A stretch of 47,464 bases of DNA from Chitinophaga pinensis (GCA_945865295.1 CAMBDE010000008.1:1-47464), one strand, 5' to 3'. Shown: positions 17,769-28,004, counted from the first letter of the stretch. Notes: generated by a model not told the origin, from the sequence alone. Made by a program: numbers and translations.

Positions 17769-19004
17769 ATGAAGAACCCCGTTTTTGTATTCATCCTCAT
17801 TACTTTCTTGATTTTGATTGATTTTTACATCTTTCATGTGTTAAAAATCATGCTTAATGGAGCAAGCGCAGGCGTAAAAACAGCTGTTAGCTTTGGCTAT
17901 TGGTTTCTATGTATTGCCAGTTTGGGTTCTTTTTTGCTCTTCCCTTTTATTGTGAATCCGTATTTTAGACAGTATATTTTTTCGATAGGGATTGGCTGGG
18001 TCATTGCCCAAATCACCCTGGTCGTATTTTTTTTGGTGGATGATTTAAGGAGGGGCGCTTTTTGGACCTTGGGGCAGGTGGCATCTACAGCTGGTGCAAA
18101 ATTCATGAATTCAGAGCAAGGCATACCTAGATCTGCATTTTTAAATTGGCTAGGAGTAGGGGTTTCCTCTTCCTTATTTTTTTCTTTATTGTATGGTTTT
18201 GGCAATAAATATAAGTACCAATTATTGCATAAGAAAGTATCCATTAAAAATTTACCTGCCGCATTTAAGGGCTTTAAAATTATTCATATCAGTGATATTC
18301 ATAGTGGAAGTTTAAAAGAAAAAAATGCAGTTCAAAAAGGGATCAATTTAATTCAACAACAAAAAGCAGACTTAATTCTTTTTACAGGAGATTTAGTGAA
18401 TGATAAGGCAACTGAAATGCAGGACTGGACAGAGGTGTTTGGTCAATTGACTGCATCAAAAGGCGTCTTTAGTACTTTAGGTAACCATGATTATGGGGAT
18501 TATGTGCAATGGCCTTCCAAAGAAGCTAAATCGGCTAATTTGGACGCATTAAAAGCGGTGCATGCTTCCATGGGATGGAAATTATTAATGAATGAACATG
18601 TTGTTATTGAGAAAGAGGGTGCTCAAATTAAATTAGTGGGCATCGAAAACTGGGGTGCAAAAGCTCGTTTTCCTAAATATGGTCAATTGAGTAAAGCCCT
18701 TGAGGGTGTGGATCCAACTGATGTGATTGTTTTAATGAGTCATGATCCAAGTCATTGGGAAGCGCAAGTGATTCCTGAATTTCCACAAGTAGATCTAATG
18801 TTATCTGGTCACACACATGGGATGCAATTTGGGTTAGAAAATCCCTATTTTAAATGGAGTCCTGTTCAATGGGTTTATAAACAATGGGCTGGATTGTACC
18901 AACAAGGAGATCAAAAATTATACGTTAACAGAGGTTTCGGATTTTTAGGCTATCCTGGAAGAGTGGGGATTATGCCAGAAATTACAGTATTGGAATTGGT
19001 TTAA
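17769..19004 (+). CDS. Membrane-anchored metallophosphoesterase
   Basis: The 411-residue protein has an N-terminal membrane domain of four hydrophobic segments (about 5-27, 40-62, 68-92 and 123-143). A calcineurin-like phosphoesterase domain follows at about 165-411. The dinuclear metal motifs are complete: SDIHSG (175-180), GDLVND (207-212), GNHD (238-241), a histidine in MSHDPSHW and GHTHG (347-351). The layout matches the YaeI-like group, some members of which hydrolyse UDP-2,3-diacylglucosamine or similar lipid-linked phosphates. The substrate here is not determined. The gene is divergent from parA, with TAATTTTA (17745-17752) a possible -7 element. Confidence 0.88.
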   Translation: MKNPVFVFILITFLILIDFYIFHVLKIMLNGASAGVKTAVSFGYWFLCIASLGSFLLFPFIVNPYFRQYIFSIGIGWVIAQITLVVFFLVDDLRRGAFWTLGQVASTAGAKFMNSEQGIPRSAFLNWLGVGVSSSLFFSLLYGFGNKYKYQLLHKKVSIKNLPAAFKGFKIIHISDIHSGSLKEKNAVQKGINLIQQQKADLILFTGDLVNDKATEMQDWTEVFGQLTASKGVFSTLGNHDYGDYVQWPSKEAKSANLDALKAVHASMGWKLLMNEHVVIEKEGAQIKLVGIENWGAKARFPKYGQLSKALEGVDPTDVIVLMSHDPSHWEAQVIPEFPQVDLMLSGHTHGMQFGLENPYFKWSPVQWVYKQWAGLYQQGDQKLYVNRGFGFLGYPGRVGIMPEITVLELV

Positions 19005-19092
19005 TGCTTCACTTGTATTACAAAATTTAAATTTATACGTTCTATAATTATTGCTTCATGGGTTTGTTGAATCAATCACCTTTTAAATAAAC

Positions 19093-19683
19093 ATGATGAA
19101 AAAAATCATACTACTAGCTTCTGTCTTGATTACTATTACTGTTAATGCGCAAGAAAAAATAGGCATAGGCATTAAAGTGGGTCAAAATCTCACCAGTGTG
19201 AATTCGGTAGCGGTAGATAGACACACATCTTCTTATCATGGTGGGGTTGCTTTTCAGATTGGCCTTTCAGACAAAATAAGTTTGGTGCCAGAGGTGTTAC
19301 TTTCTCAAACTAAATTATCTACCAATCCTTCTATCATTGCTGTTTTAGGGGATAGTAGGTATAAGCCAGAAACATATCATTTGAACTACCTGATTGTTCC
19401 ATTATTGGTCCAAGTAAAACCATTCTCCTCATTGCTTTTACAAGCAGGACCACAATATGGTATATTAATAGACCAAAAGAAAGATGGTAAAGAAAATGTA
19501 CAACTAGCATTTCAACAAGGCGAATTCTCCTTTGTGGGGGGCGCAAAAGTTGATCTTGGTGGCTTTTTTGTTTACGGCAGATATGTGGTTGGCTTACAAA
19601 ATATCAGTCAATTACAAGATCAAGCAAAGTGGAGAACAACCCAATGGCAGCTTGGTATAGGGATGAGTCTATTTGGCTTTTAA
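19093..19683 (+). CDS. Outer-membrane beta-barrel protein (PorT-like)
   Basis: The protein has 196 residues starting with two methionines and a signal peptide (KKIILLASVLITITVNAQ, cleavage at about residue 20). The body has an eight-strand barrel pattern: IGIKVGQNLTSVNS, YHGGVAFQIGLSDKISLVPEVLLSQ, YLIVPLLVQVKP, LLLQAGPQYGILID and a terminal strand WQLGIGMSLFGF ending in Phe. This is the PorT / OMP_b-brl_2 family style. Specific function is unknown. The 3' end overlaps the convergent DUF4954 gene by 15 bases. Confidence 0.82.
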   Translation: MMKKIILLASVLITITVNAQEKIGIGIKVGQNLTSVNSVAVDRHTSSYHGGVAFQIGLSDKISLVPEVLLSQTKLSTNPSIIAVLGDSRYKPETYHLNYLIVPLLVQVKPFSSLLLQAGPQYGILIDQKKDGKENVQLAFQQGEFSFVGGAKVDLGGFFVYGRYVVGLQNISQLQDQAKWRTTQWQLGIGMSLFGF

Positions 19684-21882
19684 AGCTTGTTTAAATTCGA
19701 TAATCAATTGGTTTAATTGCTTTTGATCTGCAATTTGTTTTGCAATAAAACTATTGTCATTTAAGTCACCCACAATGGCGTCCATTTCGGCTTGGTTTTG
19801 GTAGACCATTTTTCTAAACGGATTCGTATAATCTTTTGCTCTGGAGCTTTTTATTTTTTGGGTAATCTCTTCTTTAATTGCTTGATAACGATCTAGCCAT
19901 TCATTTATTTTTTTACTACTAAGCCCACTTATGGTTGTTCCTTCAATTAACTCTAGACAATATAAAGCGTGTAGATTTTTTTTAACTAAATACGTATCTG
20001 TTTCTTTTTGATAATATTGATGCACTGCATCCCAACTGTTTAGTTTATCTATTTTAATTTGCTGAAGCATGGATTGAACTGATTTAGTAGGGATCAGCTG
20101 TCCACCAATATTACTCCATTCAGTAGCTGCACCAGTTGTTTTGATTGCTTTAACCTTTGCGGATAAACCCTTTAATCCATTTTGGGTTAGTTTAAGCATA
20201 AATTGATCCATACCATACATGAAAATCATTTTTTCAAAAATGGCAAAGGCGTCATAACATTTGATTAATCTAGTTTTACGTTTGCTATTTTCAAATCCTT
20301 CTACAAAAACGTCTAATTGGTCAATTTCTTTTTTTGTTTTTGTACTGAGTAATTTACAACCTAATTGTAATAATTGTGCTTCTGTAATTTGGATTGACTT
20401 CTTTTCTTTTAATAGTTGTGCTTTTGCTACTGCGATTGCAATAATTGTTCTGCCTTTGATTAATTCATGGACACTGTCTGGTGCTAAATAGTCATATTCA
20501 AAATATTGATCTATATTTTTTCTATTATCTCTGTCTTGGTATTTCCAAGCATTTCTTGCTAACGCATAAAAATTGTATAAAAACCAATAGCCAGGCATCA
20601 CCACCAATTCATCTTTTGTAAGATCATTGCTAATAAGAGAAAATGGAATTGGGATATTCAATTCATAATTATAATCCCCTTTGTTTAAAATGGTGAAACT
20701 TGGAAAAATAGAATTGTGCTTAATGCTCACACATAGTCCTGGCCAGAAGCCTCTGCCCATAATCACTTCGCCATCTGCCCCTCTGCTATTGTGGTTGGAT
20801 CCTAATGTCGCACCAGCAGCAATATTACTTTGACCCATCACAAGCGCAGCACAAAGAAATGAATTGTTATGGTGCTGTTCGTGTGCTGGATAAATTAAAG
20901 AGTTCAATACCTCACAACAAGAGATGGTTGCGTTCGCTCCTAAAAAAGAGTTGATCAATCTTGCACCATATTTTAATTGCGAGTAATCCGACATGATAAA
21001 ACGTACTGCTTTAATGCCATAGAATATTCTACAACCATATCCAATAATACCATTCACCAATTCTGACCCTTCTCCAATTTGCGTCTTAGCAAGTTCATTG
21101 GAGTTGATGGTCACATTTTTTATTTTATTGGCTCCTTTTAAATAGGCATCTGTGCCTATCCAAGTGTCTTTAATGATTCTACAATTTTTGATAACCGAAC
21201 GATCTCCAATTTTTCCATAATAGCCTCGCTTATTATCAAATTGTTTTTCTGTCAGTTCAATGAATTTATCTTGTAGTACTTGATCCTGCCTATTTCTAGT
21301 CCATAAAAAGGCATCTGCAGCGCTCATGCCATTGAAAGGAAGGACTTTCCTGCCGGTATTTTCGTTGCATAACTCCAACCAAATTCTTACCGACTCAGGC
21401 TCGCCTTTTTTTAGAATGCCATTACCAAATTTTGCATGATTGGTTGTTACCAATTCATTGACGTTATTGATAATCACCTCGTCTCCAACAATATAATGAG
21501 ATAGATAGTTGACATTGTGAATGGCGACGTTATTGCCAAAATCAGCGCTGATGATAGTAGAATTGTATAGTCCAACTGGCACTGTTAAATCACTAAAGCA
21601 AAGACAGGTTGTTTCTAAATTACCAATACGAACCAATCCAAAAAATGAACAGTTTTTAACGAGTTCAGGATTAAATGCATTAGACACCAAAAGTTTCGAC
21701 CAATCATCACTTGAATTTCCATTGCGCACTAAAATTTCAATCTCTAATGCAGTTAGGGAGCGGTATTTTATGCCACTTCTATTTTGTTGATTGCGTAAAT
21801 AGTATTCGTCTTTTCCTTTTGGTAGGTCTTTTATAAAACCATAGCCTAGTTTTTGAATAGCTACTTTTTTTATTTCATTCAT
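19669..21882 (-). CDS. DUF4954 family protein (left-handed beta-helix type)
   Basis: The 737-residue protein matches the DUF4954 family seen in Bacteroidota. It begins with YRSLTALEIEILVRNGNSSDDWSKLLV. A long region (about 85-420) follows with hexapeptide-like turns (NCSFFG, NNVAIHNVNYLSHYIVGDEVIINN, NCRIIKDTWIGTDAYLKGANKIKN) typical of acetyltransferase-type left-handed beta-helices, including GQSNIAAGATLGSNHNSRGADGE. The C-terminal 300 residues are mostly helical. I infer a nucleotidyl- or acyl-transferase-like fold, but no reaction can be assigned. It starts 12 bases after the amidase stop, so both are probably in one transcript. Confidence 0.82.
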   Translation of the reverse strand: MNEIKKVAIQKLGYGFIKDLPKGKDEYYLRNQQNRSGIKYRSLTALEIEILVRNGNSSDDWSKLLVSNAFNPELVKNCSFFGLVRIGNLETTCLCFSDLTVPVGLYNSTIISADFGNNVAIHNVNYLSHYIVGDEVIINNVNELVTTNHAKFGNGILKKGEPESVRIWLELCNENTGRKVLPFNGMSAADAFLWTRNRQDQVLQDKFIELTEKQFDNKRGYYGKIGDRSVIKNCRIIKDTWIGTDAYLKGANKIKNVTINSNELAKTQIGEGSELVNGIIGYGCRIFYGIKAVRFIMSDYSQLKYGARLINSFLGANATISCCEVLNSLIYPAHEQHHNNSFLCAALVMGQSNIAAGATLGSNHNSRGADGEVIMGRGFWPGLCVSIKHNSIFPSFTILNKGDYNYELNIPIPFSLISNDLTKDELVVMPGYWFLYNFYALARNAWKYQDRDNRKNIDQYFEYDYLAPDSVHELIKGRTIIAIAVAKAQLLKEKKSIQITEAQLLQLGCKLLSTKTKKEIDQLDVFVEGFENSKRKTRLIKCYDAFAIFEKMIFMYGMDQFMLKLTQNGLKGLSAKVKAIKTTGAATEWSNIGGQLIPTKSVQSMLQQIKIDKLNSWDAVHQYYQKETDTYLVKKNLHALYCLELIEGTTISGLSSKKINEWLDRYQAIKEEITQKIKSSRAKDYTNPFRKMVYQNQAEMDAIVGDLNDNSFIAKQIADQKQLNQLIIEFKQALKAK

Positions 21883-21894
21883 AGTGTTAACTAA

Positions 21895-23568
21895 TTATTT
21901 AAACATGGTAGGATGCATTTCATCCCAACCAGTTGCTTTTTGATACTGATGTGCAATATTTAAAATGGTACCTTCGTCAAATAATTTTCCTACAAAACTT
22001 ATGCCTGTAGGTAGTTGCCACTTTGCATCTAATCCTGTTGGCACACAAACCACAGGATGGCCAGTTAAATTCGTAATCGCCGATTGATTGCCGCCACCTC
22101 TAGATGGACAAATAATAGCATCGTATTGTGATATCACTTCATTGACTTTTTGCATGAGTATCGTTCTATGCCTTTGTGCATTGATATATTCTACGGCAGG
22201 TACAAACCTGGAGGTTCTAAATGAATTTGGCCAATCATTTTTTGTTTGTCTTGTTAATGCATCATCTAATCCTGAACGAGTCATATCGTCAAATTGTGCA
22301 CCAGCTTCAGCGCCAATCACAATGTCCATGATATTGAACTGGTAAACGCCACTGTCTGGAAAGTTGATTGGAATTAATTCAATGCCCATTTTTTTGAATT
22401 GCTTCAACACTTCAAACTCTGAACGGTTGGTATCTTTAATTTTATCAAAATAATTTTTTGCGTAGGCAATCTTATAAGTTTTAAGATTCGTTTTTGGTGC
22501 GTAATTGAATGGCATATCAACTGCAGATCCGTCTTTGCCATCTGTGCCATGTAAATAATGAAACACAATGGCAGCATCATTGGCAGAACGCGTGATTGGG
22601 CCTACTTTATCTAAGCTATAGCTCAATGCCATTCCGCCAGAACGGCTGATGCTACCAAATGTAGGTCTAAGTCCTGTGGCGCCGCAAGTTGTAGCAGGAG
22701 AGACAATGCTTCCCCAGGTTTCGGTGCCTATCGCAAATGGAACCAATCCTGCAACAGTTGCAGAAGTTGAACCAGCGGATGATCCAGAAGATCCAGTCTT
22801 TAAATTCCATGGATTCTTTGTTCTCCCACCAAACCAATAGTCGCCCATGGCAAGCGCACCCAAAGTAAATTTTGCCACCAATACAGCTCCGGCAGCTTTC
22901 AATTTTTCATACACAAAAGCGTCTTCTTGGATGACTTGATTTTGGTAAGGAGCAGCGCCCCAAGTGGTCTTGGTATTTTTTATTGCAAATAAATCTTTTA
23001 ATCCATAAGGGATACCATGTAATTGACCTCGGTATTTACCTGCAGCGATTTCGGTATCTGCTTGTTTTGCTTGTGCGAATGCTAGATCTTCTTGAATACT
23101 AATCACACATTGTAAAGTGTCACCATATTTTTTAATTCTATCAATAAAAAATTGAGTCAATTCAACCGAACTGATTTTTTTATTTTTAATTAAATAAGCC
23201 AGTTGTTCGATTGAATAAAAAGCAAGCTCATTTTTATTAGCTGGTAAATTAATTGCAGTAGGTGCATCCCAAATAATTGGTTTTTGCACTTTGTTTAATT
23301 TCATGCCTGGCAGGATAGCAGTATGCCAAAGACTTAATGGGGTACTATTGTTTAATGACAATGCGTGCATGGCTTTATAGTTTGCCAAATTATCTATCAC
23401 ATCATTGAATAAGGAATCAATTTCAGGATCTGTAAATTGAAGGTCTATTAATTTCGCACTGCTTAGAAGGTCAGATTTGACAATCGGACGTTCTTGAGCA
23501 AATAGGGAAGTCGTAATAATAGTAACAAAAGGGATAAGGAGCAAAAAGCCAATCTGCATTTTTTTCAT
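21895..23568 (-). CDS. Exported amidase (amidase signature family)
   Basis: The 557-residue protein has an N-terminal signal peptide (cleavage at about residue 24-25, LFAQ). A full amidase-signature domain follows. The catalytic triad Ser-cisSer-Lys is visible as Lys191 in GLKDLFA, a cis-Ser near 263 in the GSSGSSAGS stretch and the nucleophile Ser287 in ETWGSIVSPA. Family members hydrolyse amides of many kinds, and the substrate cannot be predicted. The export signal points to a periplasmic or secreted enzyme. It lies upstream of the DUF4954 gene in the same operon. Confidence 0.9.
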   Translation of the reverse strand: MKKMQIGFLLLIPFVTIITTSLFAQERPIVKSDLLSSAKLIDLQFTDPEIDSLFNDVIDNLANYKAMHALSLNNSTPLSLWHTAILPGMKLNKVQKPIIWDAPTAINLPANKNELAFYSIEQLAYLIKNKKISSVELTQFFIDRIKKYGDTLQCVISIQEDLAFAQAKQADTEIAAGKYRGQLHGIPYGLKDLFAIKNTKTTWGAAPYQNQVIQEDAFVYEKLKAAGAVLVAKFTLGALAMGDYWFGGRTKNPWNLKTGSSGSSAGSTSATVAGLVPFAIGTETWGSIVSPATTCGATGLRPTFGSISRSGGMALSYSLDKVGPITRSANDAAIVFHYLHGTDGKDGSAVDMPFNYAPKTNLKTYKIAYAKNYFDKIKDTNRSEFEVLKQFKKMGIELIPINFPDSGVYQFNIMDIVIGAEAGAQFDDMTRSGLDDALTRQTKNDWPNSFRTSRFVPAVEYINAQRHRTILMQKVNEVISQYDAIICPSRGGGNQSAITNLTGHPVVCVPTGLDAKWQLPTGISFVGKLFDEGTILNIAHQYQKATGWDEMHPTMFK

Positions 23569-23603
23569 AAAAAACTATTTAGGTAATTAGCTCAAAGATA
23601 ATA

Positions 23604-24878
23604 TTACCTAGTCGGTTTTGAATTGGGAAATCGTCTTTTTTGTCCTCCATTTTGACCGCCTTCACGTGGCGCCCTGCCTCTGACGTTATTGGGTTTGCCC
23701 CAACCTGCGTCTTTTGAGGTTTTATTTGCGTGAAACTGCTGCATTGGGTAGGGATGGCTTTCAATCACAGGGATCGTTTTGCCAATTAGTTTTTCAATAT
23801 CTTTCAAAAATACTTTTTCCTCATAATCACAGAACGAATAGGCTGCGCCAGAGGCACCAGCTCTTCCTGTTCTACCAATACGGTGGACATAGGTTTCGGG
23901 AATATTCGGAATCTCAAAATTAATCACATGTGCTAATTCATCCACGTCAATTCCTCTTGCTGCAATATCAGTAGCAACTAATACTCTTGTAGATTGATCT
24001 TTAAAATTACTCAATGCCCTTTGTCTTGCATTTTGAGATTTATTACCATGAATGGCTTCTGCAGAAACATTGTTTTTTACCAATAGGTTCACCACTTTGT
24101 CTGCGCCATGTTTTGTTCTAGTAAAGACCAACACATTTTTGATATTTTGGTCTTTCAACAATTCCATTAGTAAGGAATTCTTATTGACTTTATCTACAAA
24201 ATAAACAGATTGTTCAATGATTTCTACTGTCGACGAAACTGGCGTAACTGATACTGAGCTTGGTTTATTTAAAATAGCATTTGCTAAACTCACAATTTCA
24301 GTAGGCATGGTTGCAGAGAAGAATAACGATTGTCTTTTCTTTGGTAAGACTGCCAATAGTTTTTTGATATCGTGTACAAATCCCATGTCTAACATACGAT
24401 CGGCTTCATCTAATACAAAAAATTCTACGTCTCTTAAACTAAGATGACCTTGATTCATTAAATCCAATAAACGACCTGGTGTAGCAATCACCACATCTAC
24501 GCCATTTCTAAGTGCAGTTACCTGAGGTCCTTGACCTACTCCGCCAAAAATAACCGTACAATTTAAAGGCGTATGTCTTCCGTAGGCCTCAAAACTTTCG
24601 GCGATTTGAATGGCCAATTCTCGTGTTGGCGTAACAATTAATGTTCTAATTTTTTTACGCCTCTCTGCAGGTTTATGTTGTAACAATAACTGGATAATAG
24701 GAAGGGTGAAAGCGGCAGTTTTACCTGTGCCGGTTTGTGCGCAACCAAGTAAGTCTTTTCCATCTAATATAATAGGGATCGACTGTGCTTGAATAGGCGT
24801 TGGGGTGGTGTAGCCTTCTTCGAAAAGGGCTAATAGGATAGGCTCAATTAGGCCTAATTCTTTAAAATTCGTACTCAT
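23604..24878 (-). CDS. rhlE: DEAD-box RNA helicase (RhlE-like)
   Basis: This ATP-dependent RNA helicase of 424 residues from ATG 24876-24878 probably acts in ribosome assembly or RNA decay. All core motifs are seen: a Q motif (TTPTPIQAQ), AQTGTGKT (47-54), PTRELA, TPGR, DEAD (157-160), SAT (188-190), [16 protein letters not shown] and HRIGRTGR (332-339). The C-terminus is a short Gly/Arg/Asn-rich basic tail typical of the RhlE group and important for RNA binding. An upstream TTG in the same frame (24890) is not needed. The symbol is by resemblance. Confidence 0.92.
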   Translation of the reverse strand: MSTNFKELGLIEPILLALFEEGYTTPTPIQAQSIPIILDGKDLLGCAQTGTGKTAAFTLPIIQLLLQHKPAERRKKIRTLIVTPTRELAIQIAESFEAYGRHTPLNCTVIFGGVGQGPQVTALRNGVDVVIATPGRLLDLMNQGHLSLRDVEFFVLDEADRMLDMGFVHDIKKLLAVLPKKRQSLFFSATMPTEIVSLANAILNKPSSVSVTPVSSTVEIIEQSVYFVDKVNKNSLLMELLKDQNIKNVLVFTRTKHGADKVVNLLVKNNVSAEAIHGNKSQNARQRALSNFKDQSTRVLVATDIAARGIDVDELAHVINFEIPNIPETYVHRIGRTGRAGASGAAYSFCDYEEKVFLKDIEKLIGKTIPVIESHPYPMQQFHANKTSKDAGWGKPNNVRGRAPREGGQNGGQKRRFPNSKPTR

Positions 24879-24913
24879 AATGGACTGCAAGGTACGATAT
24901 TTTCAACGGAGCC

Positions 24914-25972
24914 TTAATTATTGGGTAAAAGACTGTATTTGCGCATCTGTTGATGCATGATTTTAAACCAGATTGGAGGGAAGAGTGAAAGGATGATCAT
25001 GCCAGGATAACCTGTTGGCATTTGGGGCGCTTCATCCAGATTTCTCAAAATTTGATATTTGCGTGAAGCAAGATAATGATGATCACTATGTCTACTCAAT
25101 TCAAATAGCATCAATCTTCCAATAATATGGTTACTGTTCCAACTATGATGTGGCTGCACTCTTTCAAATTGTTGTTCTTGGCCTTTTGCTCTTTGCAAAC
25201 CATAATGTTCAATATAGTTTACCGATTCAAGTAAGATGGCGCCTAAAAAAGCAGCAAGTATAAAATAAGCTGTAATAGTGATTCCAAAATTTATAAAAAT
25301 TAGGAGGACTAATCCTAATTGAATGATTTGAAACAACATCATTTCATTGAAGATGGCAGGTAAGAAACCCTTCTTCTTTTTTGCATCCTCGATTGCAATA
25401 TGCCATGCACTTAAATAAGTACCAATAAAAGTTTGTATCCAAAATGCATAAACCGTTTGTTTGAATTTAGCGGTACTAGGATCATTAGGAGTAGCTACAT
25501 GTTTGTGGTGTCCCTTATTGTGTTCAATAAAGAAGTGCATGTATAAGCTTGAAAGCAATAAAGATTTAGCTAAAAATTGTTCAAATTTGTTGGTTCTATG
25601 TCCTAATTCATGTGCGACATTAATTCCAAATGCACCGCATAACAAGCCCATCCCAATGATGCTACCCAAGGTATCTACATTTGATTGGCTGGAACCAATA
25701 TGGGTAAAAAAAGTATACAATAAAAAATACTGAAGCGGCACAGTGCACCATAATACGATATCATACCATTGATTGGCTTTGGCCAATTGTTCTTCGGCCG
25801 CGTCTAAATTTGCTGGATTGGGTGCAATAAATAGTTCGGCCATTGGCACCATAAAAAATGTATAGATCAATGGCGTCCAACAATACCAACCAGATTTTGT
25901 AAAACTTAAATAGCCTAAGAAATACAATACAAAAGGAGTTGCGTATTTGAAAATTTTGATAAAATTTTGCAT
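24914..25972 (-). CDS. alkB: AlkB-type alkane 1-monooxygenase / integral-membrane hydroxylase
   Basis: This 352-residue inner-membrane di-iron hydroxylase has the AlkB histidine boxes in order: HELGH (121-125), EHNKGHHKH (150-158), the AlkB-specific NYIEHYGLQR (252-261) and RHSDHH (294-299). Six membrane segments separate them. The family hydroxylates the terminal carbon of medium-chain alkanes or fatty acids, taking electrons from rubredoxin and rubredoxin reductase. Neither partner is nearby. The presence of the HYG motif distinguishes it from fatty-acid desaturases. The substrate range is inferred. An inverted repeat lies 12 bases before the start. Confidence 0.92.
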   Translation of the reverse strand: MQNFIKIFKYATPFVLYFLGYLSFTKSGWYCWTPLIYTFFMVPMAELFIAPNPANLDAAEEQLAKANQWYDIVLWCTVPLQYFLLYTFFTHIGSSQSNVDTLGSIIGMGLLCGAFGINVAHELGHRTNKFEQFLAKSLLLSSLYMHFFIEHNKGHHKHVATPNDPSTAKFKQTVYAFWIQTFIGTYLSAWHIAIEDAKKKKGFLPAIFNEMMLFQIIQLGLVLLIFINFGITITAYFILAAFLGAILLESVNYIEHYGLQRAKGQEQQFERVQPHHSWNSNHIIGRLMLFELSRHSDHHYLASRKYQILRNLDEAPQMPTGYPGMIILSLFPPIWFKIMHQQMRKYSLLPNN

Positions 25973-25984
25973 GACTAAATATAA

Positions 25985-26008
25985 TAATAAGTTTCTGAAA
26001 ACTTATTA
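25985..26008. promoter_or_regulatory. Perfect 10-base inverted repeat upstream of alkB
   Basis: TAATAAGTTT (25985-25994) and AAACTTATTA (25999-26008) are perfect inverted copies separated by four bases, 12 bases before the alkB ATG and 95 bases past the glmS stop. It could be an operator for a dimeric regulator of alkB or a stem that ends glmS transcripts. No T-tract follows on the minus strand beyond TTATATTTA, which argues against a strong terminator. Confidence 0.45.
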
Positions 26009-26103
26009 AAGTACAGCAAAATTTTAGGTAGTATGATCCCTCCTAAAGGTTTTGTTTAACAATCTACCCTTATTAAAACTATTTCCCTCTATTCCTTCCT
26101 AGA

Positions 26104-27942
26104 CTATTCTACGGTAACAGACTTCGCTAGGTTTCTTGGTTTATCTACATCAATCCCTTTAGCCACACCCACAAAATAACTCAGTAATTGTAAAGGGATG
26201 ACACTTAATAATGGGGCAATCACTTCGTCGATTTCAGGTACAAACATGATATTGTCCGACATGGTTGGCAGGACGGTATCACCTTCGGATGCAACAGCAA
26301 TAATTTGACCTTTTCTAGCTTTAATTTCTTGGATATTAGAAACTACTTTTTCATAGTAAAGATCCTTAGTTGCTACAAAAACAACTGGTAAATTTTCGTC
26401 CACCAAGGCGATTGGTCCGTGTTTCATTTCTGCTGCTGGATACCCTTCGGCATGGATATAGGTAATCTCTTTTAATTTCAATGCACCTTCTAATGCAATT
26501 GGAAAATTAAATCCTCTTCCTAAATATAAAAAGTCCTTAGCATCTTTGTATTGTTTTGCAATCGCTTCAATCTTTGTGGTATCTGCTAAAATTGTTTTTA
26601 CTTTTTCTGGAACAGATGCCAGTTCATTGATTAAGTGTTCATAGCGTTCATCAGAAATGCTTCCTTTTGCCTTTGCTATTTTCAACGCCATCATGGTCAA
26701 AACTGCTAATTGTCCTGTAAAGGCTTTGGTACTTGCAACACCAATTTCTGGTCCGGCATGGGTATAAGCACCAGCATGACTCAATCTTGCGATACTACTT
26801 CCAACTGCATTCACCACACCAAATATAAAGGCCCCTTTTTCTTTCGCACTTTCTAATGCCACCAATGTATCTGCAGTTTCACCACTTTGAGAGATGGCTA
26901 TAATCACATCACCAGGATGAATCACGGGATTACGGTATCTAAATTCTGATGCGTATTCTACTTCTACGGGGATGCGACATAATTCTTCAATCATATATTC
27001 TGCTACCAAGCCAGCATGCCAACTTGTTCCGCATGCCACAATCATAATTCTAGAAGCTTTTGTCAATGCTTCTAAATGATTGTCGACGCCAGCCATAATA
27101 ATTTGATGCTGCTCCTGTAAAAATCTTCCTCTTAAGCAATCAAAAATAGTGGCTGGTTGTTCAAAAATTTCTTTCAACATAAAATGGTCATAGCCGCCTT
27201 TTTCAATGGCCGCTAATTCCATATCTAGTTTTTGTATAAATGGCGTTTGCTTTTCGTTGCCTAAATTTTTCAATATCAATTCACCCTTTTTCACAATCGC
27301 AATTTCATAATCATTCACATACACCACTTCCTTGGTGTATTCGATGATAGGAGAGGCATCACTCGCTAAAAAGTGTTCGTCTTTTCCAATGCCAATCACC
27401 AAAGGACTTCCTTTACGTGCAGCAATGATGGTTTCAGGATCTTCTTGGTCTATTAATAAGATACAATATGCACCAACGATTCTTTTTAACGCAATGCGTA
27501 ATGCTTCTTCTAAATTACTATTGTTATTGTCTTGGATGTCTTGAATGAAATTCAATAATACTTCGGTATCGGTATCACTATTAAATGTATAACCTTTGGA
27601 AAGTAGTTCCGTTTTAATTTGTGTATAGTTCTCAATAATACCATTGTGCAACATGGCCAATCGGCCATTGTTGGATAAATGCGGATGTGCATTGCGATCA
27701 GATGGTTCGCCATGTGTAGCCCAACGGGTATGCCCGATACAAATATGGGAGTGCATATTTTTTCCAACCACAGCTTCTTCTAATTCAACCACCTTGCCCT
27801 TTTTCTTATGCACTTGTAAATTGCCATCTTGAATGATTGCAACCCCGGTACTATCATAGCCACGATATTCTAATCGCTTTAATCCTTTTAATACAATTGG
27901 GTATGCTTCTCTATGACCTATATAACCTACGATTCCACACAT
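26104..27942 (-). CDS. glmS: Glutamine-fructose-6-phosphate aminotransferase (isomerizing)
   Basis: GlmS makes glucosamine 6-phosphate from fructose 6-phosphate and glutamine, the first step to UDP-GlcNAc for peptidoglycan and LPS. It has 612 residues. The N-terminal class II glutaminase begins MCGIVGYIG with the nucleophile Cys2 and contains GHTRWATHG. Two SIS sugar isomerase domains follow (ACGTSWHAG, AISQSGETADT, EGALKLKEITYIHAEGYPAAEMKHGP), and the chain ends DKPRNLAKSVTVE as is universal. No glmS ribozyme is apparent upstream; the gap to the divergent GNAT gene is only 62 bases. TAATTTTG (complement of 27978-27985) is a plausible -7 element. Confidence 0.97.
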   Translation of the reverse strand: MCGIVGYIGHREAYPIVLKGLKRLEYRGYDSTGVAIIQDGNLQVHKKKGKVVELEEAVVGKNMHSHICIGHTRWATHGEPSDRNAHPHLSNNGRLAMLHNGIIENYTQIKTELLSKGYTFNSDTDTEVLLNFIQDIQDNNNSNLEEALRIALKRIVGAYCILLIDQEDPETIIAARKGSPLVIGIGKDEHFLASDASPIIEYTKEVVYVNDYEIAIVKKGELILKNLGNEKQTPFIQKLDMELAAIEKGGYDHFMLKEIFEQPATIFDCLRGRFLQEQHQIIMAGVDNHLEALTKASRIMIVACGTSWHAGLVAEYMIEELCRIPVEVEYASEFRYRNPVIHPGDVIIAISQSGETADTLVALESAKEKGAFIFGVVNAVGSSIARLSHAGAYTHAGPEIGVASTKAFTGQLAVLTMMALKIAKAKGSISDERYEHLINELASVPEKVKTILADTTKIEAIAKQYKDAKDFLYLGRGFNFPIALEGALKLKEITYIHAEGYPAAEMKHGPIALVDENLPVVFVATKDLYYEKVVSNIQEIKARKGQIIAVASEGDTVLPTMSDNIMFVPEIDEVIAPLLSVIPLQLLSYFVGVAKGIDVDKPRNLAKSVTVE

Positions 27943-27977
27943 ATTTTGATGATTTGAACTTTATTCAATAATTTATG

Positions 27978-27985
27978 CAAAATTA
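27978..27985 (-). promoter_or_regulatory. Candidate glmS -7 promoter element
   Basis: TAATTTTG on the minus strand matches TAnnTTTG, 35 bases before the glmS ATG, in the short divergent gap shared with the GNAT gene. No -33 TTG at ideal spacing is obvious. Confidence 0.35.
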
Positions 27986-28004
27986 AACATTAATAATTTA
28001 ATGT

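Noticed and set aside
23660..23670. TTCACGTGG resembling half a parS site
   Set aside because: It sits in the DEAD-box helicase tail, and only one half matches.
27943..28004. Possible glmS ribozyme or riboswitch upstream of glmS
   Set aside because: The 62-base gap is too short and shows no ribozyme core; it is shared with a divergent gene.
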